The translations under genes were made by a program, and so were the position numbers. The notes under the pieces are model-generated. The model saw only the letters and a list, made by a program, of their open reading frames with translations. It was not told where the DNA came from and ran no database searches. Shown here one piece after another: positions 11,618 to 24,079 of a stretch of 54,760 bases of DNA. Numbering within the stretch: the stretch's first letter is position 1; every line of letters starts with the position of its first letter. Source of the DNA: Chara braunii (lineage: Eukaryota; Streptophyta; Charophyceae; Charales; Characeae); the NCBI GenBank assembly GCA_003427395.1, contig BFEA01000162.1, positions 210,638 to 265,397 of the forward strand, read 5' to 3'.

Positions 11618-13404
11618 CTAATGTTCCAGGTGAGAGTGGAAGTTGACTTCCTTAGTCTCCTCCCAAGGCTCAGTGTAAAGTACAGGGACTGCGGCAACCT
11701 TGGATTCAACATCAGTCCGGGCTTCAAGAGCAGGTTGTTGATCAGATTCAGGCTCCTTGGAGGGGCATGCATCTGACTGTTCAGCTTCCCTTGTTGTAGA
11801 GAGTGTTGATAACTCTTCTACGCCCTTTGCCTGTTTCCCTGTAGACGATAATATTCTTGCACAGCGTGCCCAGGCTTTTGACAATGCAAGCACATGCGCA
11901 GTTTGGATCTTTTCTCCCATTCCGTTTGACTAATGCGGAGGGTTTCCCAAGGCTTGGTGGAAGCATCCTCCGGTTTCTCAGGGATCTTTGCATTCTTGGG
12001 GAGGTGTGCTATAGTTCCCCTACCCGAACCACGATTAGGCCCCTTGCTTGAAGCAGTCATTTTGAAGGCATTACATTTTTCTTCTTCATTGATGTCAGAC
12101 TCAAGGGCTGATGTAAAACAACCCATAGCGAAGTCCGACTCCAGATCGTCATCTAGAGACAGATCATCCGCTTAGGACTAATCCTCAACCTCCCAATGTT
12201 CATGCAGGGCAAGCTGGTTGTTGCTTCTGTACCACTTGCGTCGTAAGGTTTTACCTGCAGCGGGTGTCTTCGCACACCTGGCGAGGTCTTTGGCTTCTAG
12301 GTTGACTAGATCCGTCAGTAGCTCACGCCAGGTCGTATGGTCCTTGAGTCCTAGTTGGGAGACATAGTCTTCAGGGGCCACTCCCATTCCTTCATCCATA
12401 CAGGACACGTCAATCCAACTCAGGTTTGGAGTAGTGAACAGATCAGTCAAGTGCTGCTCCAAAGCCTGCATGGAAGTCCTCCACTTTTGGCCTTTGAGGG
12501 CCTCAAGCTTTAGCCTTGCCTCGAGCGTAGCGTGCTTATCTTGATACTGCACGATGAGGAGGTCCTCAAGAGTACGTATAGACGGTACATGAGTTACTTT
12601 CAGCCACTCAGTTAGGTCAATCCTCTCATAACCTGCAGTAACAGCTTGGAGTTCTATGAAACTCCATACGACGGGTTCCGTAGTTGTGCCCATGATCATG
12701 CTTCGGTCTTCCTGCGGTGTTCGCAATATCTCGAAGTATGCGCGCATGGAGCTGATCCAAGAGGTGATATCCCCCTTCCCGTCGTACTTGGACAGGAGTG
12801 TGACCGCCCTCTTGTCCACCATGGGACCGCTGTATTGTACGCCAGTAAGAACTGCGGCGTTTTGGGCTGATGTTCCTGCGTTTGGGACTGGGACCAGTGT
12901 AGAACTGTTGGCGCTACCGCTTGAGGAGCCGGCACCGGTTCCTGTGCTCATCACAGTTCCACTTGCTCTCTGCATGAGGACTGTGTTAGGGTGAGAGACT
13001 AGGACTGCAGCAGGTCGAGGATTAGGAGTACGGGGGGCAGCCAGTTGGGATTGTTTGAAGATGACTATCTCAGCCTGCAGCTCTTGGTTCCGCTGCTCTA
13101 GAGCTGTCACACGGGACTCGAGATCTTCCAAGGTCCGCAATTGAACCAAGGCTGCTACGGCAGCAGCTAGCTTCTCTCTGAACCGGTCTTCACTAGACTC
13201 CGGAACCTCGAGGAGGGCCACTTGTGTAGCAATACTTGTGGCTTTGGTTGCTGCCTCTGCCTTCCTCTCTCTATGTATCATGTCCTCATAAAGTTTATGG
13301 AAAAAACGGTTTCTCGCTCCCGTTCGCTGCGTCCAACATGGCCTGCCATTGGGGAGATGAGATGTCTGCCATGCTGGAGGATAGGGTGTCAGTAGATCTC
13401 TCAA
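11618..13404 (-). pseudogene. gag: Ty3-B gag
   Basis: The minus-strand frame 13404-12178 encodes a gag with an N-terminal coiled coil (ALEQRNQELQAEI), a Ser/Gly-rich linker and a capsid-like domain (LSKYDGKGDITSWI, ALKGQKW, ALEQHLTDLF). Two adjacent stops interrupt it near 12180 and 12174; the same frame then continues to 11818 with CLHCQKPGHAVQEY. This is a zinc knuckle in which the last metal ligand is Tyr, not Cys. A further frame (11920-11618) covers the spacer before the protease. The family and order are clear, but the gene is not functional as it stands. Confidence 0.85.
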
Positions 13405-14783
13405 GAGGGGTCCGCTCTTTGCTTACGTTTGGACAAACACTCCTCACCCCTCCTCACACTATCAAAAAGAATACCTTCTCTCTCCCTTCTCTCTTTTTCC
13501 GTTTTCTACGCACGCGTCTCAATACTGGACGTAGATAGTTCAGATAAAAGAAAAACAATAATTCACAAAGAGCAGAAGGTAGAACTCCTAGTCGGAGCGG
13601 CAATTCATTTGGACTTAGAGAATGGCATTCACACAGCAGAATAAAAATAAATAAATAAATAAATAAATACGAAAGAAAGGAGTGACTTAACAAACGGGCC
13701 CGATCAGATTAGCTGGAGATCCCCTCTTATCTAACCTGACAAGGAACATGTTCCACAATAAGTCAGCCGAAGAAAACTAACTGCAGCAATGGAGATTTCA
13801 AGGGGTGCAGACGGTCACCGAGCCAGACACAGGGCAGTATGTGAGAACATGCGGTAAGACTAGTCAAGATCCCCTTGAAAGGAATGTCCTTACTAGTCAT
13901 GTGTCCCCCAAATTCAGCACAGCAAAGAGATGCATTGACGGCAAAAGATTAGGGTCCTAAAGGTCCTGTCCCATTAGGCCTGGTCCCACTGAGTCCCGAA
14001 GGGTCCCAAGTAGGTCGTGGACCAGGACCAATGAGATAGGTGTATCAAGTCAGTCCCAAACTGCCTCTACCATACTGAAAAGGAAAAGACAACTTTCAGC
14101 AAGAACCTACCCCTACAGCCGTTCAGAAGTGAAAAGACAATGCACTGTAGAAAGATATGTCGTTGAGAACAAGATACATCATCCATCCATCCATCCATCA
14201 GGTGAGAAAGCAATCCACATGCTCACACACACAACCAAGACCGTAGAGAAGAGGAAGACAGCCCAGCACACCCCAACGGGCCATGAAGTACCAAGCAACC
14301 TCCCACGGGCATACCCAGGTCACACAACACTTACCTGTGAGGCCCGGCCTCCAAAGACGGATAACGACTCGCCCCTCTCTCTCATAGGTCCTCCTGACCC
14401 GTAGCTACCACTACACGAAGTGTCCTAGCATGACTAAGAGGGCCTCCCTACAACCCTATTACAACACCGGATCCTCCGTCGATGTTTGAAGACCAAGGTA
14501 GCAGCTTGCAGCTCTTCGATGCAGATATGGCAGCCTCCGATCAAGTCTCCCTCTTGAGGGGAAGCCCAAAAGTCACTCAATGTCTTCTTGAAGTGCAGAT
14601 TCCAGGAGCGGGTACCTCTCACTCTCTACTCCCTCTCGCTTACTCCAATCAGCCTCCTTTGTGTCTCGCCACCCCATTCAATCACACAAGCAACCTGGTC
14701 AGGTCTGATGTCGACCCTACAGTCCTAACCTAATTCGGAATTAGGTTTAGGGTGACTAACACCTCTCGCCAGCAAGTAAGTCC
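13405..14783 (-). other. Leader of Ty3-B between primer site and gag
   Basis: No coding signal. It holds an ATAA microsatellite (about 13640-13668) and a CATC run (about 14172-14189). Its position, on the minus strand between the primer site and the gag start, marks it as the untranslated leader of Ty3-B. Confidence 0.6.
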
Positions 14784-14795
14784 GCTCCGATACCA
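14784..14795 (-). other. Primer-binding site for initiator Met tRNA (Ty3-B)
   Basis: Read on the minus strand this is TGGTATCGGAGC, one change from the standard plant iMet primer site TGGTATCAGAGC. It lies two bases from the LTR edge. This fixes both the orientation of Ty3-B and the LTR boundary at 14798. Confidence 0.85.
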
Positions 14796-14797
14796 AT

Positions 14798-16430
14798 TGT
14801 TACGATCCTGGTCATTCCCAAAGTGCAAATTCACAATGAAAGACAATGCCACCCAATTGCGAAAGAAATGAAAGCACTTGCAAAGAGATGGAGACCAAAG
14901 AAGAGAGAAAGAAGAAGAAGAAGAAGAAAAAGAACAAGAAGAAAAAGAAGAAGATGTACACCAACAAGACCAATGACAAACCCCCCTTCTCTCTCCACCT
15001 TCCTCTTCCTCCTTCACTTCGCCAATCTTATTCTTCTTCCAATAATAATAATAACAATGAGTGGATGAACCAGAATCAATATCCGAAGTTCCCTCTTACT
15101 GCTGGCACAACCATAGGCCCACCATACCTATGCCTTCCCCCCTTCTTCCACCTTTCACATGCCTAGGGCCCTAGGCTATGGCGGACTACTGAGGGATCTG
15201 CCCTCCTGTGCAAAGGAAAACACAAAGCAGCTATGTTGCTGCACGCCTGTCCAAAGGACAACCCAAAGCAGCTATGCCGCTGCTGATTAAGCCGCCATGC
15301 CTGACTCTGCCTCGAGCTTCCTTGTGCGGCACTACCCCAACTTGGCAAAAACACCGAATTCGGGAAACGTTTTGGCGAACTTCGAAAGCTACTTCGAATA
15401 GGGTTTTATAATGCTGTTCAGTTTTTTCTTTTCGTTTTCTTTTGCCTCTTTGGTATTTTGATGTTTGTATTATGAGCCTGCATCGTTTGTTTGCAAAAGT
15501 TTCGACGACATTGCTTGTAGTGATGCAGCGAAAAACCCCGAATTTTGGGCCTTCCATTAACCGCGTGTCCCAACAAGGTGATGAAGATGGTGTCCACCGT
15601 AGCCAGCTAGGTACCTCGCCACTCTCCTCCTTCGCCCCCTTCTTCCTCCTCCTCAGGCTGGGCTGCTCGCCATAGCCAGGCTGAGTGCCCAGCTGCTCTT
15701 CACCTCCAGGCAGCGCTGCACAAGTCCAGCGCTTGGCTCCAGCAGCATGTCGCCAATCCTTGCATACCGCAAATGAGGAGGAGCTGCTTGCTCCTCCAGA
15801 AGATATAGTGGCCTACCGGCCTCTTGGGCGGTGACTTCCTAGGCTGAGCAACCTCCCAGCAACCGGTACCTCCTCCCTTTCGGAGGGAAACATCATTGCA
15901 GGCTCTGCTATCGTCCGGACAGGCCCTAGACTCAGGCTACTTGGACTGGTACCGGCCTACCTCTAACCTACCGTTACTGGGCCTCTAAAAATGCCAACTT
16001 TTTGTCTTCTTCTGCTCGGCCTCCAGTACCCGACACTTCTGCTACTACGTGAGTGGTACTGGCCTACCTGCTACTTCAGTGTTTTTTCCCGCTGCCTCGC
16101 TACTGGAGTGTTTTCCACGCTCTACTTGAGTGTTTTCCACGCTGCAACCCTCAAAGTCACGGCCACAGGTAAGTACCGGCCCTGCGGGGCCTTTCAACCA
16201 ACAAGTACCCTTGGGGGTCACACACACACTCAGCCGACAAGCACTCAGACAGCCACACAAACCAGCAGGCACACACACGCACACAGACTTGGAAACCACA
16301 GCAGAATGCGGGAATCTCAGTAAGGCATTCATTCCAGCGCCAAATCCCAGAAATCAGCAGTGTTCTCAGTCTGTGTTTTGGCGGGTCATCACAATTGCTG
16401 AAAACTCAGTTCAGTGTCCCGTACACAAAT
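14798..16430 (-). repeat. Ty3-B 5' LTR (copy 1)
   Basis: It begins TGTTACGATCCTGG beside the primer site. Long blocks recur at 17200-18066 and 25519-26280: a GAA/AAG-rich run, the tgcctgactctgcct block, the tcctccctttcggagggaaacat block near 15870-15890, and several gagtgttttccacgct repeats near 16100. On the minus strand a TTATAAAA motif at about 15404-15412 could be the promoter. The outer end near 16390-16430 is inferred from where copy 3 stops matching. Confidence 0.7.
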
Positions 16431-17199
16431 AACCCATGCCACTCTTTCCTCCGTTATGGCCGAGGAAGCTGAGACAGCGGAATGGTTTACTTCCTGAGAT
16501 GGAAGGATTTGCCAATGCTCACCGCTGTTCTTCCATTATCTCTATGTGAAAGCTGTTCCTTTCAGCTAAACAAGAGTCGCCTGTCTGGTATCACTTGAGG
16601 CCCAAGAACAGCCTAAAATGAAGTGGAGGTTGGACAGATGACAAAGCTATCTGATTGCAAGCGGAGATTGGATATGCTTAAAATGTTACGTAGGAAAGTG
16701 GATATTGTCTATTCCTGCTTTGTTTTGTCTCTCACTGTGAGTTCTCTGGCATCCAGATCTTAATCAATCTGATTGGAAATTCTTTCAAGTTTACAGAGAG
16801 TGGGCACATCTTTCTTTGTGTGAGGCTTGCTGAGGAACACGAGCTTCTGGGAGGAAGGCTGGACAAAAAGAAGATTGTGGCAACAGGAGACGAGACAGAA
16901 CAGAGGGATAACGAGTCAGGCAAGCATGAAGGGTCAAAGGCACTCGGCAATGACGCGCAAACAACAGCTAGCAGAAATAGTGATGGTTTGGATCCTGTTG
17001 CCGAGGACAAACTCATCACAGTGACTTGGTGTTTGACATGTGGAGGTGTTTGCTCCAAACTGAAGGAAAAGTCGATGAATTCTCCAATGGTGACCATGCG
17101 AGATGCTGCAACCTTTGAGCCATCAGCAGTGCAAGACCATGGGACAAGTAGCCATGGCCTTGCTGGTAAGCTAATCAGATCACATAATTTCTTCTGATG
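16431..17199. other. Unassigned stretch between two LTR copies
   Basis: I see no retrotransposon domain here. A 125-residue plus-strand open frame (16820-17197) has a somewhat varied composition and no recognisable motif apart from one CLTCGGVC cluster. A minus-strand frame overlaps it for most of its length, so I do not call it a gene. Confidence 0.35.
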
Positions 17200-18066
17200 T
17201 GTTACAATCCTGGCCAATTTCAAAGTGCAAATTCATGAGAAAGTACAATGCCGTCCAATTGCAAAAGAAACGAATGAACTTGATAGGAGAGAGAGGGAAA
17301 GAAGAAGAAGAAGAAGAAGAAGAAGAAGAAGAAGAAGAAGAAGAAGAAGAAGAACCAATGATAATTCCCCCTCCTCCTTTCCAACCAACTCCTCCTCCTT
17401 ATCTCCTCCTCTTGTATTCAAACAATAAATAATAATAGTGATGATGAATGGCTGAACCAGAATCAATGTGCGAATCACTCTTCTACTGCCAGCACAACAA
17501 GAGGTCCACCATAGTCATGGCCGCCCTCCTCTCTCTTCTTCATCCAGGCTGAGGCTATGGAGAACTACTAAGGGCCTCACCCTGGTGGCCAAAAGGCAAT
17601 GCAAACTATCTATGGCCTCTTCCTCTCAGGTCGCCATGCCTGACTCTGCCTTGAAGCTTCTGCGATGCAGCACTACCCCAACCGGGGCCATCCAGATGCA
17701 GCGCCTACCAAGGTGATGAAGATCGCGTTCACCATAGCCAGGTAAGTACCCCTGGCACTCCCCTCTCCTAGTCCCCTTCTTCCTCCTCTTCCTACCTGAG
17801 CTTCGTTACCATAGCCGAAGTGGAGCTCTGGGCGCTCCTCTTCCCCACAGCGCTGATCTACACTAGCGCTACTTCATCCAATGCTCCAGCGGTGTGACCG
17901 CAAAGCTGCATGCAGCAAATTAGAAGGAGCTCTTTGCTCCCCCTAGAGATATAGCGGCCAACCTGCCTCTTGGGAGGTGACTTCCAGGCCGCGCAGCCTC
18001 CAAGCAACCGGTACCTCCTCCCTTTCGGAGGGAAACATCATTGCAGGCTCTGATATCGTCCGCACA
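17200..18066 (-). repeat. Ty3-B LTR, partial copy 2
   Basis: It starts TGTTACAATCCTGG and follows copy 1 block by block: caaagtgcaaattca, a long GAA run at 17299-17352, agaatcaatgt, tgcctgactctgcct, and the tcctccctttcggagggaaacat block near 18015-18040. It lacks several hundred bases present in the middle of copy 1 and ends near 18066. No primer site or gag adjoins it, so it is a solo or fragment LTR. Confidence 0.7.
17299..17352 (+). repeat. (GAA)n microsatellite in LTR copy 2
   Basis: Eighteen or so GAA units. Copy 1 has an interrupted version at about 14905-14955, so this is expansion of a run native to the LTR. Confidence 0.9.
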
Positions 18067-18149
18067 AAAGAGCGAGATACTCCAAGCCTCTTCTTTCTTC
18101 TGCGCTTAAAAAGGATTGGAACTACAGGGAAAAGAAGAATGATCATGGG

Positions 18150-20110
18150 AAGAAGGGAATTGCTTAGAGGAGTGGAATGATTGAAAAGGGAGAGGAAAAA
18201 GGGGGGGGGAGTGGACAAGCTTTTACGAAATGACACGAGTGCATGGATGGTTTGGGGCTGCCGCTGAAGCCTGGGTGAAAGGGCGGCCCCTGAAGATAAC
18301 TAAGAGGGAAGGAAAGAGTAAAGGGAGAAGATAGAGGGAAGGAATGAACCATCTGGAGAGCCGCCGCCGAAGCTTTGGTGGAGGGGCGACTCAATGTTAT
18401 GATTTGAACTGAAAATTGAAGTAATGAAAATAAAAATAAAAAAGAGTGAGCAATGACAACCAAGGAGTCGCCGCGTAAGCCTAAGGTGGAGGGGTGATTC
18501 AAGTCTTGGGGGAGGGTGAAGGGAGGGAAGGAGGTGAAATCTGACTGTAAAAGGAGGAGTTGGTTTGAGTAGGAGAGGTTGCTGCCGATATCAATGGATG
18601 GAAGGGAGGCCCTAATACTTAAGTCAGGTCTAAGCTGGGGAGACTAGGAGTTAGAGGAAAAGGAGGCGGGTGGTCGCCCGAGACCTCCAGGTGGAGGGAT
18701 AGCCCAACACCCAAAGTTTAACAGCGAGGAAGGAAGGAAGTTGTAAGTGAAAGGAGAATGTTTAGGATGGACAAGTTGCCTCCAAATTCCTCTGGTGGAG
18801 GGGTTGCCGCCGATACCCTTGGTGGAAGGGCTGCCACCAAAGCAAAAGTGGAGGGGTAGCCACTGATGCCTTTGGTGGAAGGGTAGCCGCCGAAACCTAA
18901 GGTGGAGGGGCGACTTGATGTGAGGGTTAAATGATTGGGAATAGAGTCAAGGTCAGGTTGAGAAGGGTTGCTGCCGATGCCTTCAGGTGGAGGGATAGGA
19001 ACTTGTAGAAAGTGAGGGTCAAGGGTGAAAGTCGAATAGGTTGATTGAGTCAGATCAAGTGCAAAAGGTCAAGGGTTTAGTTTAAGTTATAAGTTGGAAA
19101 GGTTGGAAGAGGCTGAGCACCAGCCAGGAAGGATAAAGGGAAAGGCAAAGACTTTGGTGGAGGGGCAACCCAATTCCCTTGCCGAGCTACGTAGGGATTA
19201 GGGCTGAGGTGGGATAGAAACCTAAGTTGGAAGTGGTGGGAAGGGTAAGAGTCTAAGTGGTGGCGGATGAGCGAAGAAGGGAGCCGCCGAGGCTTTGGTG
19301 GAAGGGCGACCCAATTCCCAAGATAGGCGTCCATGGGAGTTAAGTGGGGCCGAGAAGGATTGTAAGGAGACAGGGTTTAATAGAGTAAAGTTTGGATGGT
19401 AGCAAGCGAAGGAGGAGGGAGCAGTCGAGGCTTAGAGTGGAGGTGCGACCCGATTCCCTAGCCGACTACCAAGAAAGGGGTGGGTGGTAGTGGGAGGTTA
19501 AGCAGCTAGACCTATGGTCGGGTTGTAGAGTTGGGCCTAAGGTATATATTAGAGGTGTTCAGGAGAAGTCAAGGATCAAAAAGGGGATGGGCCCTAAGGC
19601 AGAAGGTAAGAGAGGAGGGAGTTGCTAAGTCCCTCGGGTGGAAGGGCGGCCCGACGCCTGAGCCGGCTGCCTAAGGGGTAGAAAAGCTAGAAGGTTTAGT
19701 AGTCGTATAAGGCAGGTCGTTCGGCCTTTGGGTAGGATAGAAGGCCAGATGCACACGTGAAGAGACGGAGGTGAAAAACGAGAGTGAGATCTTGAGGCTA
19801 GAAGTCCTAAGTGGAGTTGGTGGCTGAGTTAAAAGGGCAGAGGGGGAGGCTATCGACATTGTTAGGCACACAGGCGTTCGGCGATGTCCTTGTGCAGAAG
19901 GACGACCGCCAAGTTCTCGTAGTGGAAGGGTAGCTGCCAATGCCGAGCATGGAGGGGTGGCAGCCAACATCGACAGACAGAAGGGTCGCCGCCAATGACT
20001 TGGACGGAGGGGAGACGGTCGATGCTTCAGAATAGAGGGGTAGCCGCCAATGCCTTGGGGCATAAGGGAGGCCGCCAGCGCCTTGGACAAAGGAATAGCC
20101 CCCTACAATT
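18150..20110 (+). repeat. Degenerate minisatellite, GGTGGAGGGG / GCCGCCGA unit
   Basis: A motif of the form gccgccgaagc-tt-ggtggaggggcgac recurs at least 17 times with different spacers, for example near 18362, 18468, 18780, 18805, 18845, 18885, 18965, 19155, 19285, 19425, 19640, 19925, 19985 and 20040. Four copies are close to head-to-tail at about 18780-18915. There is no long open frame with protein-like content. The purine-rich strand is constant through the block. Confidence 0.7.
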
Positions 20111-21149
20111 GAGGTGGTGAGAAGCACTGTAAGTCGCGAAGGTAGAGCAGGCATGAAAGGGTTACTTGGTAAAGCTTCTAACAGGAGAGGAGTTCTTCTA
20201 AGGCATGAGGACCTGGGTTTCAAGGGTCAACTTAGGGTCTACATGTACTATAGAAAGAAGAATTCCATAGAAAAGAACGAGATTAAGCCTAAAGGCTAAG
20301 AGAGTGAGAGTTGAGTCGTACCCCACTCGACTAAAGCCTGGAGGCAACATTAGGGGTTATGATTAGTCTTTGGTGGCGTAGTTGCTGGGGGGGACGAGCT
20401 TGGATTTGGGTAACAGTTAGGGCCTCATCGGAGAAACGAGGGGGTGAGTGAAGGAGGAAGGGCAGGAAAGGCGGACTGACCGCATGGGCTAAGCGCCCAA
20501 TGACAGGGGGAAGGGGAAGGCGAATGCGAAATAATATTAGATCACGGAGGATGAAGGAGACCTGAGGAGTTGGGATAGGATAGTGCCGAGATGAGCAGGA
20601 AGAGAGAGAATGGAGGACTGAGTAAGAACCAAGTGAAGGGGAACATTGCCTGCATTTCAGAGGAAATTCTTGATTGGTATGGATTGTGATCAGGTTTTCC
20701 CCGCCATTCTAACAAACGGTTAAGCAAGGATAATGCATATCTCGACAGCGGATTATTGTCCGTGCAGAAATTCTATAGGCCGAGTGGTGAGCGGCTCAAA
20801 CTGTTGGGATGTAGCTTCTTTCAAAAATTGGACTCGATACTGTCAAGGGGGACTCCAAGTTGAACACATTAACCGTTCGGATTTCATTTGTGTAAAGGTT
20901 TGAAGTTTGAACATAACAAAGTGACTAAAAAGACGGTGATGCACACTAGGAATGCAGTTTTGGAAATTACATGTGTGCTGAAACCTCCTGTTGGGAGATG
21001 AAAGTGGCGATTGATAGGTTGATCTCACGTCTCTCTAGGGGAAGGCAAATTTTCACAGATTGGTGTGATTTACTTTATTTTATTTTATAATTCTATTTAT
21101 TTTATCTCATTTTGCTGCAAGATGGTAAGCCGCATTCTACTCAGTCTGA
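20111..21149. other. No feature recognised
   Basis: Purine-rich to about 20700, then mixed and AT-rich near 21060-21115. No protein motif, LTR boundary or RNA gene is apparent. Confidence 0.4.
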
Positions 21150-21539
21150 GCGAGGGGTGATCGGGAAATGCCCCGTGCAGTATTTGAGCGGGCAGTGACC
21201 GGGCCAGTGGCCCCGGGCCAGTGGCCCGTGCAGTAATTGAACAGGTGTGGCATTCTACATTCCTCTATACTATACTTGAACATGGACTAAGCAGAGCCAT
21301 ACCCTGTGTATTATTTGAGCGGGCAGTGTCAAGCGCATCGACCCGAGTGTGCGCCGTGCACGGTGTGCGCGCACAAATGTCCTCCCGGACTTGTCACGCA
21401 GGACGTAACATGCAAGGAGCGGGTGCGTGGTCGAGTGCGCCAGCTATACTTCCCCCGCCTCCCTTCGACATTACAGAGCATCAAGAGGTACAGCCTACCT
21501 CCGCCTAAGGAGTTGTCACCATCCTTAGACGGGCGCACC

Positions 21540-22160
21540 CCTGCCGAGCTACTAGTTCACATAGGGCGGCTTTTACATGTTGCGCAAGAGGTGAACTAGC
21601 CGAGGGGTTTTCATAGTCGCTCTCCCATGTGACACCTAAGTGCAAGATGAGGCGTCGTGCGCTGAACTCCTAGGACTGCTTGCACCAGTGTGACCTATGT
21701 ACGTGTGGTTGGGCCGAATGTCGGCCCATAGCTGCTTTAGCGTTGGAAAGGGGGCTGCATTGCTTCATAAGTACCTCTCGCGGCTCCCACTCAAGTCCTT
21801 AACTTAATCCCGCTGGTTTTACTTCGACTTGGGTTTCTCAGGGTTACCCCACACTCAAGGTTGCGTAGGTTTGGAAAATAGTTACCGAGTGACAAACAAT
21901 CAAGCAGCCTCCGACAGAATGGGAGAAAGACACGGTTCCACTCTGACACCTGCACCCCGACACATGACACCAAGCAACCATGCCATTGCACTAAAGGGTT
22001 AACCTTTCCCCTTCACCCCCGGACCGCTGGTTTTCCCATTCCACTCTTCCTAGCTCAGCGGTCCGATCCTTTGACAGACATGTCTAGAGGACCTTTTCGA
22101 CAACGTAAGGACCTTTCAGGCGGAGCTACGGCATGAGGTGCCTTACCAGGGTAAGGCCTG
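21540..22160 (+). other. Hairpin-rich non-coding patch
   Basis: Several perfect inverted repeats lie in about 600 bases: CTAGTTCAC at 21552-21560 with its complement at 21591-21599; TGGGCCGA/TCGGCCCA with a three-base loop at 21710-21728; GGACCGCTG at 22021-22029 with its complement at 22056-22064; and GCCTTAC/GTAAGGC with a four-base loop at 22140-22157. No coding frame fits. Similar stems occur in the insertion at 39092-44750, but I see no shared primary sequence. Confidence 0.5.
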
Positions 22161-23000
22161 ATATAGGGTGAGGCATCAAGGTGAGGGAGGTCGCGTTGGC
22201 AAACCGACTTGCTATCTTGGTAGTAGTTGAAGTCTGATCGAACTCCTCACACTTCCCTTGCTCAAAAACAACATCATTTGGTGTTTCTTTTCACTATACT
22301 TTATTAAAGGGAAGGAATACCATTTGTACTCGTAGAACTTTCTTCTAAAGAGTCTTTTCCGATGTTCAGATTGTTGCCTCATACTTAACCAACACCGACT
22401 GTTCAGCTTGTACTGAGTTCGGACTGCAACAGGCTCCGTAGCAACCAATCACCTGCGGACTCAGTGCGGAGGGCATTTTTGAAAATAGTACAAAGCTCGG
22501 TGGCAGATACAGAAAGTCTCCTTTTAATGGTGGGAAAATGAGGAAATCACAGTTCTGCATGTTGAGTGTAATTGCTTCTGGTCCCTCACGAAGTTCCTGT
22601 GACTCGATTTGGAAACGAACATCCTCTCTCTATCCTATCTTCCCGCTCTTTCGCTCTCTCATTCTTGCTCCCCGTTTGAGTGCTTAAATGCTAGCCAGAT
22701 TGTGGCCCGATTGGAGCGCTCCACACACACTTGGTGGACACGGGAGCTGGATGAGTGGGTGGGTTTGTGTGAGCACTGCTCCACCTTGGCCAGGTGCATG
22801 ATGGATCATGCTAGAACGATCGTGTGTTAACACGTGTTCTTGCTCAGCTGCGTGTTGCAGACTATTGGAAGCGATCTCACAATCGCTTCATCCACTCTTC
22901 AGTTACCCTTAATCAGTTACCCTTAATTATGCACATAACTATCTACCATTCACAACATCTATTGTGTGCACAAGTCATGACCGTGGCACAGTACCCACAT
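22161..23000. other. No feature recognised
   Basis: Short overlapping frames on both strands without motifs. No repeat boundary was found. Confidence 0.35.
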
Positions 23001-23007
23001 CCACGAC

Positions 23008-23160
23008 TGCATTCCACGAAGCCACTCAACACATGGCTGTATGCCTTCACGACATCTATCATGTGCACGACTCATACCCGTGAACCACGAAGCCACTCAA
23101 CACATGACCGTATGACACTCACGACATCTATCATGTGCACGACTCATACCCGTGATCCCG
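23008..23160 (+). repeat. Short tandem duplication, about 65-base unit
   Basis: Two copies of a block containing cacgacatctatcatgtgc and ctcatacccgtga (near 23049 and 23114), each next to a cacgaagccactcaacac-like block (near 23016 and 23086). A third, weaker version lies upstream near 22955. Confidence 0.65.
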
Positions 23161-23668
23161 CATCCTCATACATGATTACTACTGCATTCCACGACGCCGA
23201 TCAACACATGAATCCCATCCACGACGTCAACAAAAAACAAGCAGGATGTTTAAGAAAAAGTCCCTCTGAAAGTTGATGATAAAACTCGAAGCACACAGCA
23301 TCTAAAAATATGTCATGAACCTTGGCTCGATTGGCGCGCAGAGCAGCGTCCTACTCCTGCACCCTGTCAAAACGCCCGATGCATTTCTGTTGCTGCCAGT
23401 GCAGCGTCTTCAGGGGCTACACTTCCGAAAGGTACGTATTCCTACTACATCATGCATCTTTTACTGCATTACTTCCTAGTTGCGCTTGCTCTGAATTCGA
23501 AAATTTTCAAAATTTTCAAAAATTCAAAAAAAAACATCGCCCCTGCTTGGGCGCGACATTTTCCAGACCGGTGTTGCCACGCCATACACGTCAGATACTA
23601 TTCCTATGCTGACTCTACGCTGGTTCGAAAAATTTCACTGACGTTTTCGCCTGTCAGGCCTGGATATC

Positions 23669-24079
23669 TTATTCTTTTTGGTCCAGGTTCACGTGGTTCA
23701 GCCCTAGGCCCGCTCCTAACTGCGGGTTCTTCCATGAAACAATTTCCCGCCCAGTCGTCTTCCTTCGTTTTTCGTATTTCCTTGGCTGCACCGAATCCCT
23801 TCTCACAGGATTTCTACCCACTCGTCCCACGCTCCATCCTTGGAGTCCGAAAACAGGGTCAGTCTTGAATCCCCGCCTCTGCAGTTCCATTTGGAGTGTT
23901 AAGAGGGTGGGGCCAGCATGTTCCTTGTACAGGGTGTGGTTCCATATTCGGTGTAGGTACCCAGTTATCACGTCCTTCTTGGCTTGTCCAGCTGAGTAAG
24001 ATTTGAAGTCTTGCAGACCCTGAAACACCATGTTACCCCCTTTAGCAGCGTCGGCCCATTGGCCGTGATGGCCGTGCAC
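23669..24079 (-). CDS. Unrecognised open frame, possible retroelement remnant
   Basis: A 136-residue minus-strand frame with a reasonably protein-like stretch around residues 30-75 (RIWNHTLYKEH, LQRRGFKTDPVFG). I do not recognise a family. It lies between repeats and next to a minus-strand LINE tail (24474-24575), so it could be a remnant of another retroelement. A plus-strand frame overlaps it. Low confidence that it is a gene. Confidence 0.2.
   Translation of the reverse strand: MHGHHGQWADAAKGGNMVFQGLQDFKSYSAGQAKKDVITGYLHRIWNHTLYKEHAGPTLLTLQMELQRRGFKTDPVFGLQGWSVGRVGRNPVRRDSVQPRKYEKRRKTTGREIVSWKNPQLGAGLGLNHVNLDQKE

Noticed and set aside
14129-14404. Plus-strand 91-codon open frame
   Set aside because: It lies in the Ty3-B leader antisense to the element, with no motif.
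16193-16300. CA-rich stretch near 16215-16280 as a separate microsatellite locus
   Set aside because: A shorter version is in LTR copy 3 (near 26155), so it belongs to the LTR.
22609-23276. Plus-strand open frames over the 23-kb repeats
   Set aside because: The residues follow from short tandem repeats; there is no family resemblance.
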